64,000 nucleotides of DNA from Chloroflexota bacterium (GCA_004295045.1 SHND01000022.1:16246-80245), one strand, 5' to 3'; counted from the stretch's first letter, positions 42,795-52,992 are shown. Program-made: numbers and translations. Notes: generated by a model from the sequence alone, not told the origin.

Positions 42795-45614
42795 CTATTC
42801 GGCGGCGGGCGCAGGCGTCGCTTTCATTTCAGCCACTTGCGGCTGCGCGCGAGCGTTACGCCGACGAAGGATGAACTTGATTGCTTCGTCAATGAGCAGC
42901 AGCGCGATGGCAAGCCCGATGGCAAGGAACCATTGGTCACGACTCAGTGAGGTTGTGCCGAGAATGCGCTGAAGGAAACCGAGCTCCGTCGCCAGGAACG
43001 TAAGCAAGAGCGAGATACCATACAACATCAACTGCCGCCGGTCCGAAAGAAAGTCGCGGTTGAACGCGGTGTGGAATTCATCGCGCGCGCTGATTCCGAT
43101 CGCAACATTGAGCAATGAAAAAACGGCAAATGCCATTGTGATTGCAAGCGCGTAACTGGTCGCCTCATACGCCTTTTCGACATACAATGTCACGACAGCC
43201 ATGATGAGACCCAAAAAGATGATGCGCGCCCACTGCGCCCGCGAAAGCACCGGTTGCTGCAGCGGACGCGGCTTGCGCTCCATCAATCCGGGGCGCGGCT
43301 TGTCAAATCCCAACGCGATGGCGATGGGCACCTGAATCAAAAAGTTGATATACAAGACGACCAGCGGTGTGAACGGCACACCGCCTGCAATGAAAAACAA
43401 TGCGGCGCCGAGATAGCTCAGAATGAACGCGACCAACGCTTCCATTTGAAAGCGGATGTACTTGGACAAGTTGTCGTATAACGCGCGTCCGTACTCTACT
43501 GCTTTGACGATGGTGGCAAAATTGTCGTCGGTCAAAATCATCACCGCCGCTTCCTTTGAGACCTCTGTACCGGTGATGCCCATCGCTACACCGATGTCCG
43601 CTTTCTTGAGCGCAGGCGCGTCGTTCACGCCATCGCCGGTCATCGCCACGATGTTGTTCTGTTTTTGCAGCATTGTGACGAGACGAATTTTATCTTCAGG
43701 CGCGACGCGCGCAATGACGCCGATATTCGGCAGGTCGTTCATCAGTTGTTCGTCGCTCATTGCAGAGAACTGCGCGCCGGTGAGCGCGTTCCCGGTGATG
43801 CCCAATTCATGTCCAATCGCTGCGGCAGTCACAGCATGGTCGCCCGTAATCATGCGGACTTGAATCCCTGCGCTCTTGCATTTGGCAATCGCGTCTCTGG
43901 CTTCGGCGCGCGGCGGGTCCACAATGCCAACCATCGCCAGCAGCGTCAGATCATTCACCAAATCAATCAATTTCGCTTTCGGGTCAAACGTCTGCGGATC
44001 GAAATCGCGCCGCGCGACGACCATGACGCGTTCGCCTGCTTTTGCCATGCGCTCATTTTCGTCGAGCGCCAGTTTGCGGTTGTCGTCGGTGATGGGGTGA
44101 AGGGAACCGTCCGGCGTCCAATACGAACCGCCGCGCGCGATCAACACATCGGGCGCGCCCTTGACGAAACAGCGCACGACGGGTTTGCCTTGCGCGTCGG
44201 TCATATTGTGGAACGTCGCCATGAATTTATAGTCCGAATCGAAGGGGACCTCTGCTACACGCGGATACATTTGACGCGCGCCATCCACATCAATCCCACC
44301 TTTTGCCGCCAACACAATCAATGCGCCTTCGGTCGGGTCGCCAATCAATTGCTCGCCGTCGAGACGCGCATCCGCGCACAACGCCATCGGCAGCATGATG
44401 GGTTCGAGGTCAATCTTGGCGCCGCCCGCGCTCAGGATTTGCCCTTCGGTCGTGTAGGGCGTTGTTCCTTTTTCTGCAGGGTCTGCCGCCGGTTTCGCTC
44501 CGAGATATTGCAATTCACCTTTCGTGCCATATCCTTCGCCCGTTACTTTGTAGCGGTTCTGACCGGGAATGGTGAATTCGCGCGCGGTCATTTTGTTCAG
44601 CGTGAGCGTGCCGGTCTTGTCCGAGCAAATCGCGGAAACGGAACCGAGCGTTTCGACAGAAGGCAAGCGTTTGACAATTGCGTTTTGTTTCGCGAGCTCA
44701 CGCGTGCCCATCGAATACAGCGTCGTAATCACCGCAGGCAAACCGGTGGGAATCGCGGAAATTGCCAGCGCGATGCCGGCGATAAAGACTTGCTCAAAGG
44801 GAGTGCCATTCAGCCACCCCAGGATGAGCATCAAAATAAATGCCAATCCCGCCAGCCCGGCAATGACGAGCGTCAAACGGTCGAGCTGCTTTTGCAGCGG
44901 CGTCTTGTCGGCTTCGGTCTTGTTGAGCAGGTCGGCGATGTGACCCATCTCGGTGTTCATCCCGGTCGTGGTGACAATCATCTCGCCGCGCCCGCGCGTG
45001 ACCGATGTATTCATGTACGCCATGCAATGGCGGTCGCCCAACGGAACTTCGGGCTTGGTTATGGTCTCGGTGTCTTTGGATGACGCGACGCTTTCACCGG
45101 TCAGCGCGGCTTCTTCGATTTCAAGCGTTGCCGTAACAAAGAGGCGTCCATCCGCCGGGACGCGATTGCCCGCTTCCATCAACACAATATCGCCCGGGAC
45201 CAGATTCGCGGCATCAATTTCGACCGCATCGCCGTCGCGTCGAACACGCGCGATGTTTTTCATCATCTTTTGCAGCGCGGCGAGACTTGCCTCGGCTTTG
45301 GATTCCTGATTCAAGCCTAGAACGGCATTAAAGACCGTCAAGCCGAGCAGGACCAGCGTGGTGCCCAGGTCCCGCGTAAAGATGAAGCTTGCCGCCGCAG
45401 CAACGAGCAAGATGATTTGCATGAAATCTTTGTATTGACGCAAAAATGCTTGCGCGCCCGATTCCTTTTTCTTGGCGGCGAGAACATTAGCGCCATATTT
45501 CTGTAAACGCTGCTGCGCTTCACCCGCGCTCAACCCCTTTTTCGGGTCAACGCCCAACTGCTGCGCGACCTGCTCCGCTGACATCTGATACCAATTCGTT
45601 TTAGATTCCGCCAT
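42795..45614 (-). CDS. Cation-transporting P-type ATPase (P2 type)
   Basis: A 939-residue ion pump. It begins with a cation-ATPase N-terminal domain (WYQMSAEQVAQQLGVDPKKGLSAGEAQQRLQKYG). The TGES-like actuator loop is AALTGESVA, and the phosphorylated Asp332 is in ICSDKTGTLT. GDGVNDAPALKKADIGVAMG is the hinge. The membrane helix 4 motif is IPTGLPAV instead of the usual PEGLP of Ca2+ pumps, so a calcium-binding glutamate is replaced by Thr; the cation could differ. The last six helices are complete. The start follows AAAGGAGCAAAGATT and a promoter overlaps the preceding gene's stop. It is co-transcribed with the ZIP gene. Confidence 0.9.
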   Translation of the reverse strand: MAESKTNWYQMSAEQVAQQLGVDPKKGLSAGEAQQRLQKYGANVLAAKKKESGAQAFLRQYKDFMQIILLVAAAASFIFTRDLGTTLVLLGLTVFNAVLGLNQESKAEASLAALQKMMKNIARVRRDGDAVEIDAANLVPGDIVLMEAGNRVPADGRLFVTATLEIEEAALTGESVASSKDTETITKPEVPLGDRHCMAYMNTSVTRGRGEMIVTTTGMNTEMGHIADLLNKTEADKTPLQKQLDRLTLVIAGLAGLAFILMLILGWLNGTPFEQVFIAGIALAISAIPTGLPAVITTLYSMGTRELAKQNAIVKRLPSVETLGSVSAICSDKTGTLTLNKMTAREFTIPGQNRYKVTGEGYGTKGELQYLGAKPAADPAEKGTTPYTTEGQILSAGGAKIDLEPIMLPMALCADARLDGEQLIGDPTEGALIVLAAKGGIDVDGARQMYPRVAEVPFDSDYKFMATFHNMTDAQGKPVVRCFVKGAPDVLIARGGSYWTPDGSLHPITDDNRKLALDENERMAKAGERVMVVARRDFDPQTFDPKAKLIDLVNDLTLLAMVGIVDPPRAEARDAIAKCKSAGIQVRMITGDHAVTAAAIGHELGITGNALTGAQFSAMSDEQLMNDLPNIGVIARVAPEDKIRLVTMLQKQNNIVAMTGDGVNDAPALKKADIGVAMGITGTEVSKEAAVMILTDDNFATIVKAVEYGRALYDNLSKYIRFQMEALVAFILSYLGAALFFIAGGVPFTPLVVLYINFLIQVPIAIALGFDKPRPGLMERKPRPLQQPVLSRAQWARIIFLGLIMAVVTLYVEKAYEATSYALAITMAFAVFSLLNVAIGISARDEFHTAFNRDFLSDRRQLMLYGISLLLTFLATELGFLQRILGTTSLSRDQWFLAIGLAIALLLIDEAIKFILRRRNARAQPQVAEMKATPAPAAE

Positions 45615-45672
45615 AATCTTTGCTCCTTTGGGATAGATCAACGATGATCCATTCTGCTCGCCTGTTTAATCT

Positions 45673-45700
45673 CGTATAGTTTTGATGTCCGAATCGTCAA
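45673..45700 (-). promoter_or_regulatory. Promoter overlapping the YqhA-like stop codon
   Basis: Read on the - strand, TTGACG (45700-45695) and TATACG (45678-45673) are 16 bases apart. The TGA stop of the YqhA-like gene lies within the -35 box. It gives the ATPase-ZIP pair its own promoter about 60 bases upstream of the start codon. Confidence 0.5.
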
Positions 45701-46182
45701 CTCTCTTGCTCTTTGTCATGGATTGCATGCGCCAACGTATAGGCGACGCCAACGATTACGACACCAATTGCTAGACCGATTGCGATAATATTCCAACTGC
45801 CATCCCATGTGACCGCATATCCGAAAAAGGACACCGCGAGCATCACGAGAACGGTTGCCAGCAACCGTTCTTTCAAATTGTCCAATGTAGTAATCTTTAA
45901 CCAAGCAGGCAATTCGATTTCCTTGTTGATAAAGAGTTGATACAATCCCAAAGCAATTACATACAACACCGTGCCGAGCAAAAAGAGCTCGATCAGTTCG
46001 ATTGCGCCCACTGCCACTTTTTTGGTAATGTCTGCGGCATCAACTCCCTGCTGCAAAATTGCGATCAGGATTCTGACAATATCAAAAACGCCAAATAACA
46101 TGACCAACGTCGCCGCCAAGAGCGACCCGACTACGGCGATGATGATGAGATAACGGCTTGCCGCGAGGAGCTTGGGTAACAT
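45697..46182 (-). CDS. YqhA-like (UPF0114) membrane protein
   Basis: A 161-residue membrane protein with four helices (about residues 10-35, 57-83, 108-127, 132-153). The beginning LAASRYLIIIAVVGSLLAATLVMLFG and the centre AIELIELFLLGTVLYVIALGLYQLFI, then LPAWLKITTLDNLKERLL, match the YqhA/UPF0114 family. No function is established for the family. It lies between PPK2 and the cation pump, each with separate transcription signals. Confidence 0.85.
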   Translation of the reverse strand: MLPKLLAASRYLIIIAVVGSLLAATLVMLFGVFDIVRILIAILQQGVDAADITKKVAVGAIELIELFLLGTVLYVIALGLYQLFINKEIELPAWLKITTLDNLKERLLATVLVMLAVSFFGYAVTWDGSWNIIAIGLAIGVVIVGVAYTLAHAIHDKEQES

Positions 46183-46366
46183 GCTTTATTCACCTGCGCG
46201 CGGACATCACGTCGAGTTTTGCATTTGGACGCGTAGGCGGACGATTCAGTTGCTCGGCTTTCCTGCTGCGCGCGTGTTTTCGTCCGGAAAACACTTGCCG
46301 AGTTCCGTCACCTCACCGTCCGCCGCACCGATGGTTGTGATTCTCATTTGCAGCTAAAACAAGAAC
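46183..46366 (-). other. Intergenic gap with a small hairpin
   Basis: No gene is seen. An 8-base-pair inverted repeat GTGTTTTC/GAAAACAC (46274-46281 and 46287-46294) lies between the PPK2 and YqhA-like genes. It lacks a T run and its role is unknown. Confidence 0.35.
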
Positions 46367-47278
46367 TCAGTACTTGGCTGGCACGTACTTGAACGGATGA
46401 TCCGGCTGAACGTATCCGTCGGGCTTTTGGCGCTCGGGCAGTTCCACCTTTTCGCGCGGAACCTCCGCGTATGGAATCAGACTCAAGAGATGGGTGATGC
46501 AATTCAAACGGGCGCGGCGCTGGTCATCCGAAGGAACAACGTACCATGGCGATTCCGCCGTGTCGGTCGCGGCAAACATGGCATCGCGCGCCCGCGAATA
46601 ATCGTACCAGCGCGCTTGGGCTTGCACGTCCATCGGGCTGAGCTTCCAGACTTTGCGATAATCCTTGATGCGCTCTTCGAAACGTTTTGCTTGCTCGTCC
46701 ATACTCACTTCGAGCCAGTATTTCACGAGGATCACGCCGGAAGAAATGATCGCTCGCTCGACGGCAGGCGTCCACTTTAAAAAGTCCTCGACCTGCTGTT
46801 CGGTGCAAAAACCCATTACGCGTTCGACGCCCGCGCGATTGTACCAACTGCGGTCAAAGAGTACGACTTCACCTGCGGCAGGCAGGTGCGGCAAATAGCG
46901 CTGAATGTACATTTGCGATTTTTCGCGCTCGGTTGGCGCCGTTAGTGCGATGACGCGAAAGACGCGCGGGCTGACCCTCTCCGTGATGCGTTTGATCACG
47001 CCACCTTTCCCCGCCGTGTCGCGCCCCTCAAACACGACACAAATTTTCGCGCCCGTGTATTTCACCCATTCCTGGAGCTTGACGAGTTCGACCTGGAGTT
47101 TTTCCAGCTCCTCTTCAAACTCTTTGCGTTTCATTTTGGGCTTGGGCTCGCCACTCTCGCCTGCGCTCATGACATAGGAGGCGCCGCCATGTTCATGTGC
47201 CTCGAGCGCTTTTTGCTGCGCGCGTTCAAACTCCTTTTGGAGTTTTTTTTGTTTTTTCTTTTCCTTTTTTTTGCCCAT
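46367..47278 (-). CDS. ppk2: Polyphosphate kinase 2 (PPK2)
   Basis: A 303-residue enzyme. The Walker A loop is FEGRDTAGKGG, Walker B is VLFDRSWYNRAGVERVMGF, and the lid region is YDYSRARDAMFAATDTAESPWYVV. The N-terminal 55 residues are a Lys/Glu-rich extension (KKKEKKKQKKLQKEFERAQQ) ahead of the standard domain. PPK2 transfers phosphate between polyphosphate and nucleotides, mostly making GTP/ATP from polyphosphate. The KRKEFEEELEKLQVELVKLQEWV lead-in and ARDAMFAATDT suit a class I enzyme acting on nucleoside diphosphates, but class assignment is tentative. The start follows GGAGGCAACTATC. Confidence 0.93.
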   Translation of the reverse strand: MGKKKEKKKQKKLQKEFERAQQKALEAHEHGGASYVMSAGESGEPKPKMKRKEFEEELEKLQVELVKLQEWVKYTGAKICVVFEGRDTAGKGGVIKRITERVSPRVFRVIALTAPTEREKSQMYIQRYLPHLPAAGEVVLFDRSWYNRAGVERVMGFCTEQQVEDFLKWTPAVERAIISSGVILVKYWLEVSMDEQAKRFEERIKDYRKVWKLSPMDVQAQARWYDYSRARDAMFAATDTAESPWYVVPSDDQRRARLNCITHLLSLIPYAEVPREKVELPERQKPDGYVQPDHPFKYVPAKY

Positions 47279-47323
47279 GATAGTTGCCTCCGATGGTTTT
47301 GCAACCGACACAGCACATCAGCG

Positions 47324-47387
47324 ATTGGACACGGATTTCTGAAACTATTTTTGTTTTATCCGCGTTCATTCGCGTTCATCTGCGTCC
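47324..47387. repeat. Interspersed inverted-repeat element, copy 1
   Basis: The element begins ATTGGACACGGATTT and ends with ATCCGCGTTCAT, a second CGCGTTCAT and TGCGTCC. It shares its two ends and the core TTTATCCGCGTTCAT with the element at 55480-55562. It lies upstream of ppk2, between it and nhaC. Confidence 0.6.
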
Positions 47388-47436
47388 GAAGAATGGAATT
47401 GCGATGGCTTGTAACAGCTTGTTGAACGTTACGACC

Positions 47437-48981
47437 CTATCCCGCCTCTTGAACATTATACCCACCCACTCCATAATGCTCGACCTTGGCGGGTTCGGGC
47501 GGATATGCTTGCTCCGCCTTTTCGGGAGTGAGGTATTGAATCCGAAATCCGATCAAGTCAAAGATGAATGAAAGAATTGGGTTGATGAGATTGAAAAAGC
47601 AGAACGGCAAATACGCGATGGTCGCCACGCCCAACGTCGCCGCCATGTACGCGCCGCACGTATTCCATGGCACGAGCGGTGACGTAATCGTTGCCGTGTC
47701 CTCCAATTGGCGCGAGAGCATTTGCGGTGCGATGTTGCGCTTTTTGAATTCTTCGCGAAAAATTGTGCCCGGCAGAACGAGCGCCATGTATTGGTCGCCC
47801 GCGAAAATGTTCAAAAAGATCGCGGTCAAGCCCACCGAAACCATCAAGCGCCCTGCGTTCGTTGCAAAACGCACCAGCGGTTCGAGTAATTTACGAAGCG
47901 AACCCGTGTAATCCATGATCGCGCCGAAACCCATCGCCGCGAGGACGAGCCACACCGTCATCAACATACTCGCCATGCCGCCGCGCGAAACGAGTTCGTC
48001 AATCTTGGGATAGCCCGTCACAAACTCAAAACCGGTTGCCATCGCCGACCAAACGCCTTTCAACATTGCCAGCGGCGTACTCAAGCTCGGGTCGTTCGCA
48101 AACGCGATCACGATTTGCGGCTGCAAGATAATCGCCATCACGCCGCCCGCGAGCGCGCCCGCCATGATAGCAACGAACGCGGGCACGCGGCGCAATGCCA
48201 TAATCAAAACGACGAAAAGCGGAATCAACGTCCAAAACGAAATATTGAACGCATCCTCAAGCGCCACGAGCGCGGGCGTTGGATCGAACGCCGTTGCATC
48301 CACTTCGGTGCGAATGCCGATAAAGGCAAAGAGCGCGGCGGCAATCAAAATGGATGGAATCGTCGTCACGAGCATCGCGCGAATGTGAGTATAGAGATCG
48401 GTGCCGGCAATTGCGGGAGATAGATTTGTTGTATCTGAAAGCGGAGACATTTTGTCGCCAAAATATCCGCCCGAAATAATCGCGCCCGCGGCGATGGCGG
48501 GATTGAGTCCGAGCACTTCGGAAATGGCGATGAGCGCGACGCCAATCGTTCCCACCGTCGTCCACGAACTGCCGATGCTCAACGAGATGAGACCGCAGAT
48601 GATGAGGCACGCGAGATAAAACCACTGTGGATTCAGAAACTTGACGCCGTAATACGTGAGCGTCGCGGTGGTGCCCGCCATGCTCCACGTGCCGATGAGC
48701 GCGCCGACCGCGAGCAAGATAAAAATCGCGCCCATCGCCGACGAAATTCCATCCACCGCATTTTTTCCGAGTGTGGCAAGTTCATGCCCATTCTTGTACG
48801 CAATCATTGCGGCGAACAACGCGCACACAATCAACGCAATTTGAAATGGACCTTGGGTCGAATCACCGCCGAACAATACTTGCGCCAAAATAACGAGACC
48901 GATGAGCAGGAGAATTGGCGCGGCGGCATCCAAATACGACGGCGGCTTGATGGTGCGCTTTGGTTTTTCCGGTTCTGCCAT
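47437..48981 (-). CDS. nhaC: Na+/H+ antiporter, NhaC family
   Basis: A 514-residue protein with about 12 membrane helices. GSSWTTVGTIGVALIAISEVLGLNPAIAAGAIISGGYFGDKMSPLSDTTNLSPA is the defining NhaC block with the ion-binding Asp, Ser and Thr. FAGDQYMALVLPG and ATITSPLVPWNTCGAYMAATLGV complete the fold. It exchanges Na+ for H+ (or malate/lactate in some relatives). It lies 13 bases downstream of the MFS gene, so they may be co-transcribed. The protein is of normal length. Confidence 0.92.
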   Translation of the reverse strand: MAEPEKPKRTIKPPSYLDAAAPILLLIGLVILAQVLFGGDSTQGPFQIALIVCALFAAMIAYKNGHELATLGKNAVDGISSAMGAIFILLAVGALIGTWSMAGTTATLTYYGVKFLNPQWFYLACLIICGLISLSIGSSWTTVGTIGVALIAISEVLGLNPAIAAGAIISGGYFGDKMSPLSDTTNLSPAIAGTDLYTHIRAMLVTTIPSILIAAALFAFIGIRTEVDATAFDPTPALVALEDAFNISFWTLIPLFVVLIMALRRVPAFVAIMAGALAGGVMAIILQPQIVIAFANDPSLSTPLAMLKGVWSAMATGFEFVTGYPKIDELVSRGGMASMLMTVWLVLAAMGFGAIMDYTGSLRKLLEPLVRFATNAGRLMVSVGLTAIFLNIFAGDQYMALVLPGTIFREEFKKRNIAPQMLSRQLEDTATITSPLVPWNTCGAYMAATLGVATIAYLPFCFFNLINPILSFIFDLIGFRIQYLTPEKAEQAYPPEPAKVEHYGVGGYNVQEAG

Positions 48982-48994
48982 TTCCCACAGTCCT

Positions 48995-50503
48995 TTAATC
49001 CGGGTCTATGCCGTAGACGGCAGCAAGATTCGTCTCGGCTTTTTCAGTGACCGGTTTCGACGGCAGCAACACCGCAGCCACAAGTCCAATCACGGCGAAA
49101 ACGGTCAACACAATCAACGCCCACGCATACCCTTCATTGCCCGTCGCCAAGCTGGACACCATCACAGTCCCCGCGATGGCAACACCCAACGACGAACCCA
49201 AATTGGAAACGCTGCGCGACAAGCCCGAGATTTCGCCTTGGTCTTTTTCCGGAAAACTCGATTGCACCACATTCACCGAAGAGGTCAACATGACGCCGAC
49301 ACCCACGCCGACGAGAAAGAGTCCGGGCACAAAGGTGATGATGTTGGATGTTTCGCGCACCAACACGAGTAGCAATACAACACCGATGATGGTCACGATA
49401 AAACCCGCGCGTATGAGCATCGTCTGCGAACGTCGTTTCGCCAAACGTCCCGCTGCCATCGAGGAAAGCAAAATGCCGATGGTGGCAGGCGTGAGAATCA
49501 ATCCCGTTTGGATTGCGCTGAATCCGAGCACGGTTTGCAAATACACCGAGACGACGAATGAGAGACCCAAGAGCACGAGCCATTGGATATTTTGTGTCGC
49601 CAACCCAAGGTTGGAGGTGCGGTTCTTGAACATGCGCGTTGACAACAACGGCTCTTTGCCCGCGCGTTCCGTTCTTCCAATATGCCAAAAGAACGCGCCC
49701 AACAATGCCGCGCCAATCAACACAAACAACCACACGGGCGAAATCCCACCGGCAGGAATGATAACGTTACCGCCAATTACAAAATCTTGCGTCGAGCGAA
49801 AGAAACCAAAAGTGTCCGCTTGGAGAATGCCGACGACGATAAAGAACAATCCTGCCGCCGAAAGAATTGCGCCGAGTAAATCGAACTTTGGTTTTTCGCC
49901 TTGCACGCCCGGGTCCACGATGCGCCTGCCCAAATAAATGATCAGAAGCGCGATCAGTGTTTGTACGCCAAAGGCAACCCGCCAACTCGCCGCGCTCACA
50001 ATCAATCCTCCAATGAGCGGACCCGCCGCCGAACCAATGCCTGCCGCCGCGCTAATCGCCCCAAACGCTTTGGCGCGGGATTGGGTATCTTTGAAATAAA
50101 TCGTCGCCAGAATGTACACGGGCGGAATCAAAAAGGCAGTCCCGATGCCTTGCCCCAACGAATATCCCAGGACAAGTCCTCGCTGGTCTTGCGAGAGCGC
50201 CGCAATCAACGCGCCTGCGCCGTAAATTAACAGCCCAAGTCGAAAGCAGAACTTGCGTCCCCAGATGTCCGTCAGCTTGCTGCCCGGAATCATCAACGCC
50301 GCCATCGTGAGCGTGAACATGGTGATGGCAGTCTGGACACCGCTAACGGTTGTGTTGAGGTCGGTGGCAATGTTGGTGATTGCCACGTTCATTGTCGTTC
50401 CCGCAAAGCTGCAAAGGAACTGCGCGAGCACGAGTGGCAGCAGCATCTCGCGCGGACTCATGGTTGTCGCTTGTGGCGATTGATTGATTGCTTTTTGCAT
50501 CAT
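48995..50503 (-). CDS. MFS transporter, DHA2 drug-efflux type
   Basis: A 502-residue protein with 14 predicted helices. MIPGSKLTDIWGRKFCFRLG is motif A, and the helix 5 segment LGYSLGQGIGTAFLIPPVYILATIYF carries the exporter pattern of motif C. FPEKDQGEISGLSRSVSNLGSSLGVAIAGT is the second-half signature of the EmrB/QacA group. It likely exports toxic organic compounds in exchange for protons. The start at 50503 has AAAGTAGGGC upstream; MSPREML at residue 15 would be an alternative. Confidence 0.88.
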   Translation of the reverse strand: MMQKAINQSPQATTMSPREMLLPLVLAQFLCSFAGTTMNVAITNIATDLNTTVSGVQTAITMFTLTMAALMIPGSKLTDIWGRKFCFRLGLLIYGAGALIAALSQDQRGLVLGYSLGQGIGTAFLIPPVYILATIYFKDTQSRAKAFGAISAAAGIGSAAGPLIGGLIVSAASWRVAFGVQTLIALLIIYLGRRIVDPGVQGEKPKFDLLGAILSAAGLFFIVVGILQADTFGFFRSTQDFVIGGNVIIPAGGISPVWLFVLIGAALLGAFFWHIGRTERAGKEPLLSTRMFKNRTSNLGLATQNIQWLVLLGLSFVVSVYLQTVLGFSAIQTGLILTPATIGILLSSMAAGRLAKRRSQTMLIRAGFIVTIIGVVLLLVLVRETSNIITFVPGLFLVGVGVGVMLTSSVNVVQSSFPEKDQGEISGLSRSVSNLGSSLGVAIAGTVMVSSLATGNEGYAWALIVLTVFAVIGLVAAVLLPSKPVTEKAETNLAAVYGIDPD

Positions 50504-50635
50504 GCCCTACTTTGTGGAGGATGAAACAAAGAAAAATGGTTGCAAATACGTTTGCAGAGTACGCCAACGCCATTGTCAACGTACCCTGCAATTCAGTCTA
50601 TCACAGATTCAGCGTTGTGAGCGCGATGTGGTCGA

Positions 50636-51907
50636 CTAAATCCCATCGCGCAGCATCGGACACGTCATGCAATGCCCCCCGCCGCGTCCTTTGCCCAATT
50701 CAAAGCCCGCAATCGGCACAACTTCGACGCCTGCTTGGCGCATCTTGGCAATCGTGTACGTGTTGCGTTCGTACGAAACGACAACGCCGGGTTCAAGCGC
50801 AACGGTGTTGTTGGCATCATCCCACTGCTCGCGCTGCATCTGGTACTCGTCGCCGCCCGTTTCCACGATGGTCAGTTTTTTCAACTTGAGCGCGTCCGCT
50901 ACGGCGCTCGTAAATGATTTTTCCATCGTTACATGGAAATCGCCCGGTTTCTTGCCGGGACGAAGACTGATTCCTACAATATTATCGACCACTTTGGGGA
51001 ACGCGGTCGCCTTGTCGCGGTCCAGGAGCGTAAAGACGGTATCGAGATGCATGTGTGCGCGGTCTTTGGTCATGACGGCAACGATCACGCGTTCAGCAGC
51101 CCCTCTCGCGAAAAGATTTTTTGCAATCTGCTCGATCATGCGTGCCTGCGTGCGCTCGCTCATGCCGATTGCGACTGTGCCGTTGCCGATGGGCATCACA
51201 TCCCCGCCTTCCAACGACGCGCGTCCGAAATCGTTTGTCTGGAACTTGCCATCATCACCCAATTCGGGGTACCACCAACTAAAGTCAGCTCCCTGGAACA
51301 TCGGGTGATAACGGTAGATTGCCAGTACGTTCAACGATTCACGACGCCGCGCAGGCCAGTACATCGGATTCACCGAGACACCGTTGTAAATCCAGCAGGA
51401 CGAGTCGCGTGTAAAGAGCGTGTTTGGAACGGGTGGCAGGACAAAGAAATTTGGATCGTCCAATGCGGCTGCGGCGAGCGAGACTTTTTCCGTTTTGGCA
51501 AGGTCAAAACCGAGCTCCTCCATTTCTCCGGCGGTCAAGCCGCCAATCAAGTGCTTGGCAAGCACAGCTGGATCTAATTTTGCCAAAAACTCGCGCACTT
51601 CATCCGCCAGCGACCAGCCGACGGTATAATCGGACGCGACCTGTTCGATGATTCTCTTTCTCGCTTCATCGCTTGCGGCGAGGGCTTCGCCCAGCAAATC
51701 GAGAAACAGGTACACTTCGATGCCTCGTTCGCGCATTCGCTCAACAAATTGGTCATGTTCCCATTGCGCGCGTTCCACCCACAACACATCGTCAAACAAC
51801 AATTCATCGTGATTGCTCGGCGTCAAGCGTTTGAGTGACAGCTCGGGACGATGCACCAGCACTTTGCGCAATTTTCCGACTTCGGAATTGACTCCGAATT
51901 GTGTCAT
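50636..51907 (-). CDS. arcA: Arginine deiminase
   Basis: A 423-residue cytoplasmic enzyme that converts arginine to citrulline and ammonia. [32 protein letters not shown] and the C-terminal [11 protein letters not shown] hold the substrate Asp/Glu, the catalytic His and the nucleophile Cys413. The start is preceded by GAGGAAAATACA. It is the last gene of an arc cluster (OTC, permease, carbamate kinase, deiminase), giving ATP from arginine without oxygen and raising pH. An octamer repeat array lies in the gap to arcC. Confidence 0.95.
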   Translation of the reverse strand: MTQFGVNSEVGKLRKVLVHRPELSLKRLTPSNHDELLFDDVLWVERAQWEHDQFVERMRERGIEVYLFLDLLGEALAASDEARKRIIEQVASDYTVGWSLADEVREFLAKLDPAVLAKHLIGGLTAGEMEELGFDLAKTEKVSLAAAALDDPNFFVLPPVPNTLFTRDSSCWIYNGVSVNPMYWPARRRESLNVLAIYRYHPMFQGADFSWWYPELGDDGKFQTNDFGRASLEGGDVMPIGNGTVAIGMSERTQARMIEQIAKNLFARGAAERVIVAVMTKDRAHMHLDTVFTLLDRDKATAFPKVVDNIVGISLRPGKKPGDFHVTMEKSFTSAVADALKLKKLTIVETGGDEYQMQREQWDDANNTVALEPGVVVSYERNTYTIAKMRQAGVEVVPIAGFELGKGRGGGHCMTCPMLRDGI

Positions 51908-51961
51908 TGTATTTTCCTCGCTTCAAGAATGATAGTAGACAGGGAAATAGGGAAACAGGTA

Positions 51962-52041
51962 TCTACCCCTCTACCTGTCTACTCCTCTACTTGTCTACTC
52001 CTCTACCTGCCTACTTGTCTACCTGCCTACTTGTCTACCTT
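51962..52041. repeat. Ten-unit octamer tandem repeat between arcC and arcA
   Basis: Ten consecutive 8-base units of the form YCTACYYS (TCTACCTG, TCTACTCC, TCTACTTG, CCTACTTG and close variants) fill most of the 140-base gap. Read on the coding (-) strand it is purine-rich with repeated AGGTAG and AAGTAG, so changes in unit number would change the spacing and the number of ribosome-binding-like sites before arcA. Confidence 0.7.
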
Positions 52042-52047
52042 TGTCCA

Positions 52048-52962
52048 TCACTCCATCACAATATTCGTTCCCGCTTCACCCGCTACAATTTTTTCAATAT
52101 CTTCGAGTGAACCGATTGCCGCGCGTTTGCCGGTTGCTTGCACAAACTTGATCGCCGCGTCCACTTTTGGGCCCATCGAACCCGCCGCGAATTTTTGCTC
52201 CTTGAGTTCGGCGGGCGTAATACGCGAAATCAAACGCTGCTCCGGTTTGCCGAAATCGAGATAAACGCCACTGACATCGGTTGCCATCACAAACAGGTCC
52301 GCATCCAATTCGCGCGCGAGCAATTCGCTGGCTAAATCTTTGTCAATCACCGCTTCGACCCCGACGAGGGTGCGCGTACCGTCTTTCAAGTACATCGTCG
52401 GAATGCCGCCGCCGCCCGCGCAAATAACAACGGTGTTGTGTTCTAATAACCATTTCACGGGACGAATTTCAAAAATACGTTTCGGCAGTGGCGAAGGCAC
52501 CACGCGCCGCCATTTGTTGCCGTCCGCTTTGACGACCCAATTTTTTTCCGCCGCGAGTTTGTCCGCTTCCGCTTTGTCATACACGGGACCAACAAATTTT
52601 GTCGGATTCTGAAACGCGGGGTCATTGGGGTCCACTTCAATCATCGTCAACAGTGTTGCAAACGGAACTTCAAATGGCAACAGATTGCCCAGCTCTTGCT
52701 CAATCATGTACCCAATCATGCCTTCCGTTTGCGCGCCGAGTACATCGAGTGGATACGGCGCGACTTGTGGATACGCCGCCTGTTGTAACGCGAGCAAACC
52801 AACTTGCGGACCATTCCCGTGCGAAATCACCAACTGATGTTTATTCGCAACCGGCGCGAGAGATTGCGCCGCTGTTTTCACGTTCGCGCGCTGAACGTCG
52901 GCAGTCATCGGCTCGCCGCGTTTGAGCAAGGCATTTCCCCCCAAGGCAACAACAACTCGCAT
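52048..52962 (-). CDS. arcC: Carbamate kinase
   Basis: A 304-residue enzyme that makes ATP from carbamoyl phosphate and ADP, the last step of the arginine deiminase pathway. [15 protein letters not shown] is the phosphate-binding start. [16 protein letters not shown], then [14 protein letters not shown] and [12 protein letters not shown] are the family blocks. It starts 31 bases after the permease gene, following AAAAGGAGAAATGT, and the arcA gene lies 140 bases downstream behind the octamer repeat. Confidence 0.95.
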   Translation of the reverse strand: MRVVVALGGNALLKRGEPMTADVQRANVKTAAQSLAPVANKHQLVISHGNGPQVGLLALQQAAYPQVAPYPLDVLGAQTEGMIGYMIEQELGNLLPFEVPFATLLTMIEVDPNDPAFQNPTKFVGPVYDKAEADKLAAEKNWVVKADGNKWRRVVPSPLPKRIFEIRPVKWLLEHNTVVICAGGGGIPTMYLKDGTRTLVGVEAVIDKDLASELLARELDADLFVMATDVSGVYLDFGKPEQRLISRITPAELKEQKFAAGSMGPKVDAAIKFVQATGKRAAIGSLEDIEKIVAGEAGTNIVME

Positions 52963-52992
52963 ACATTTCTCCTTTTAAAAAATTTCGCTGCA

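Noticed and set aside
43665..45083. 472-codon rightward open frame opposite the P-type ATPase
   Set aside because: Antisense to conserved ATPase motifs and without ribosome binding site or family likeness.
51962..52041. CRISPR array
   Set aside because: The repeat unit is 8 bases without spacers, so it is a simple tandem repeat.
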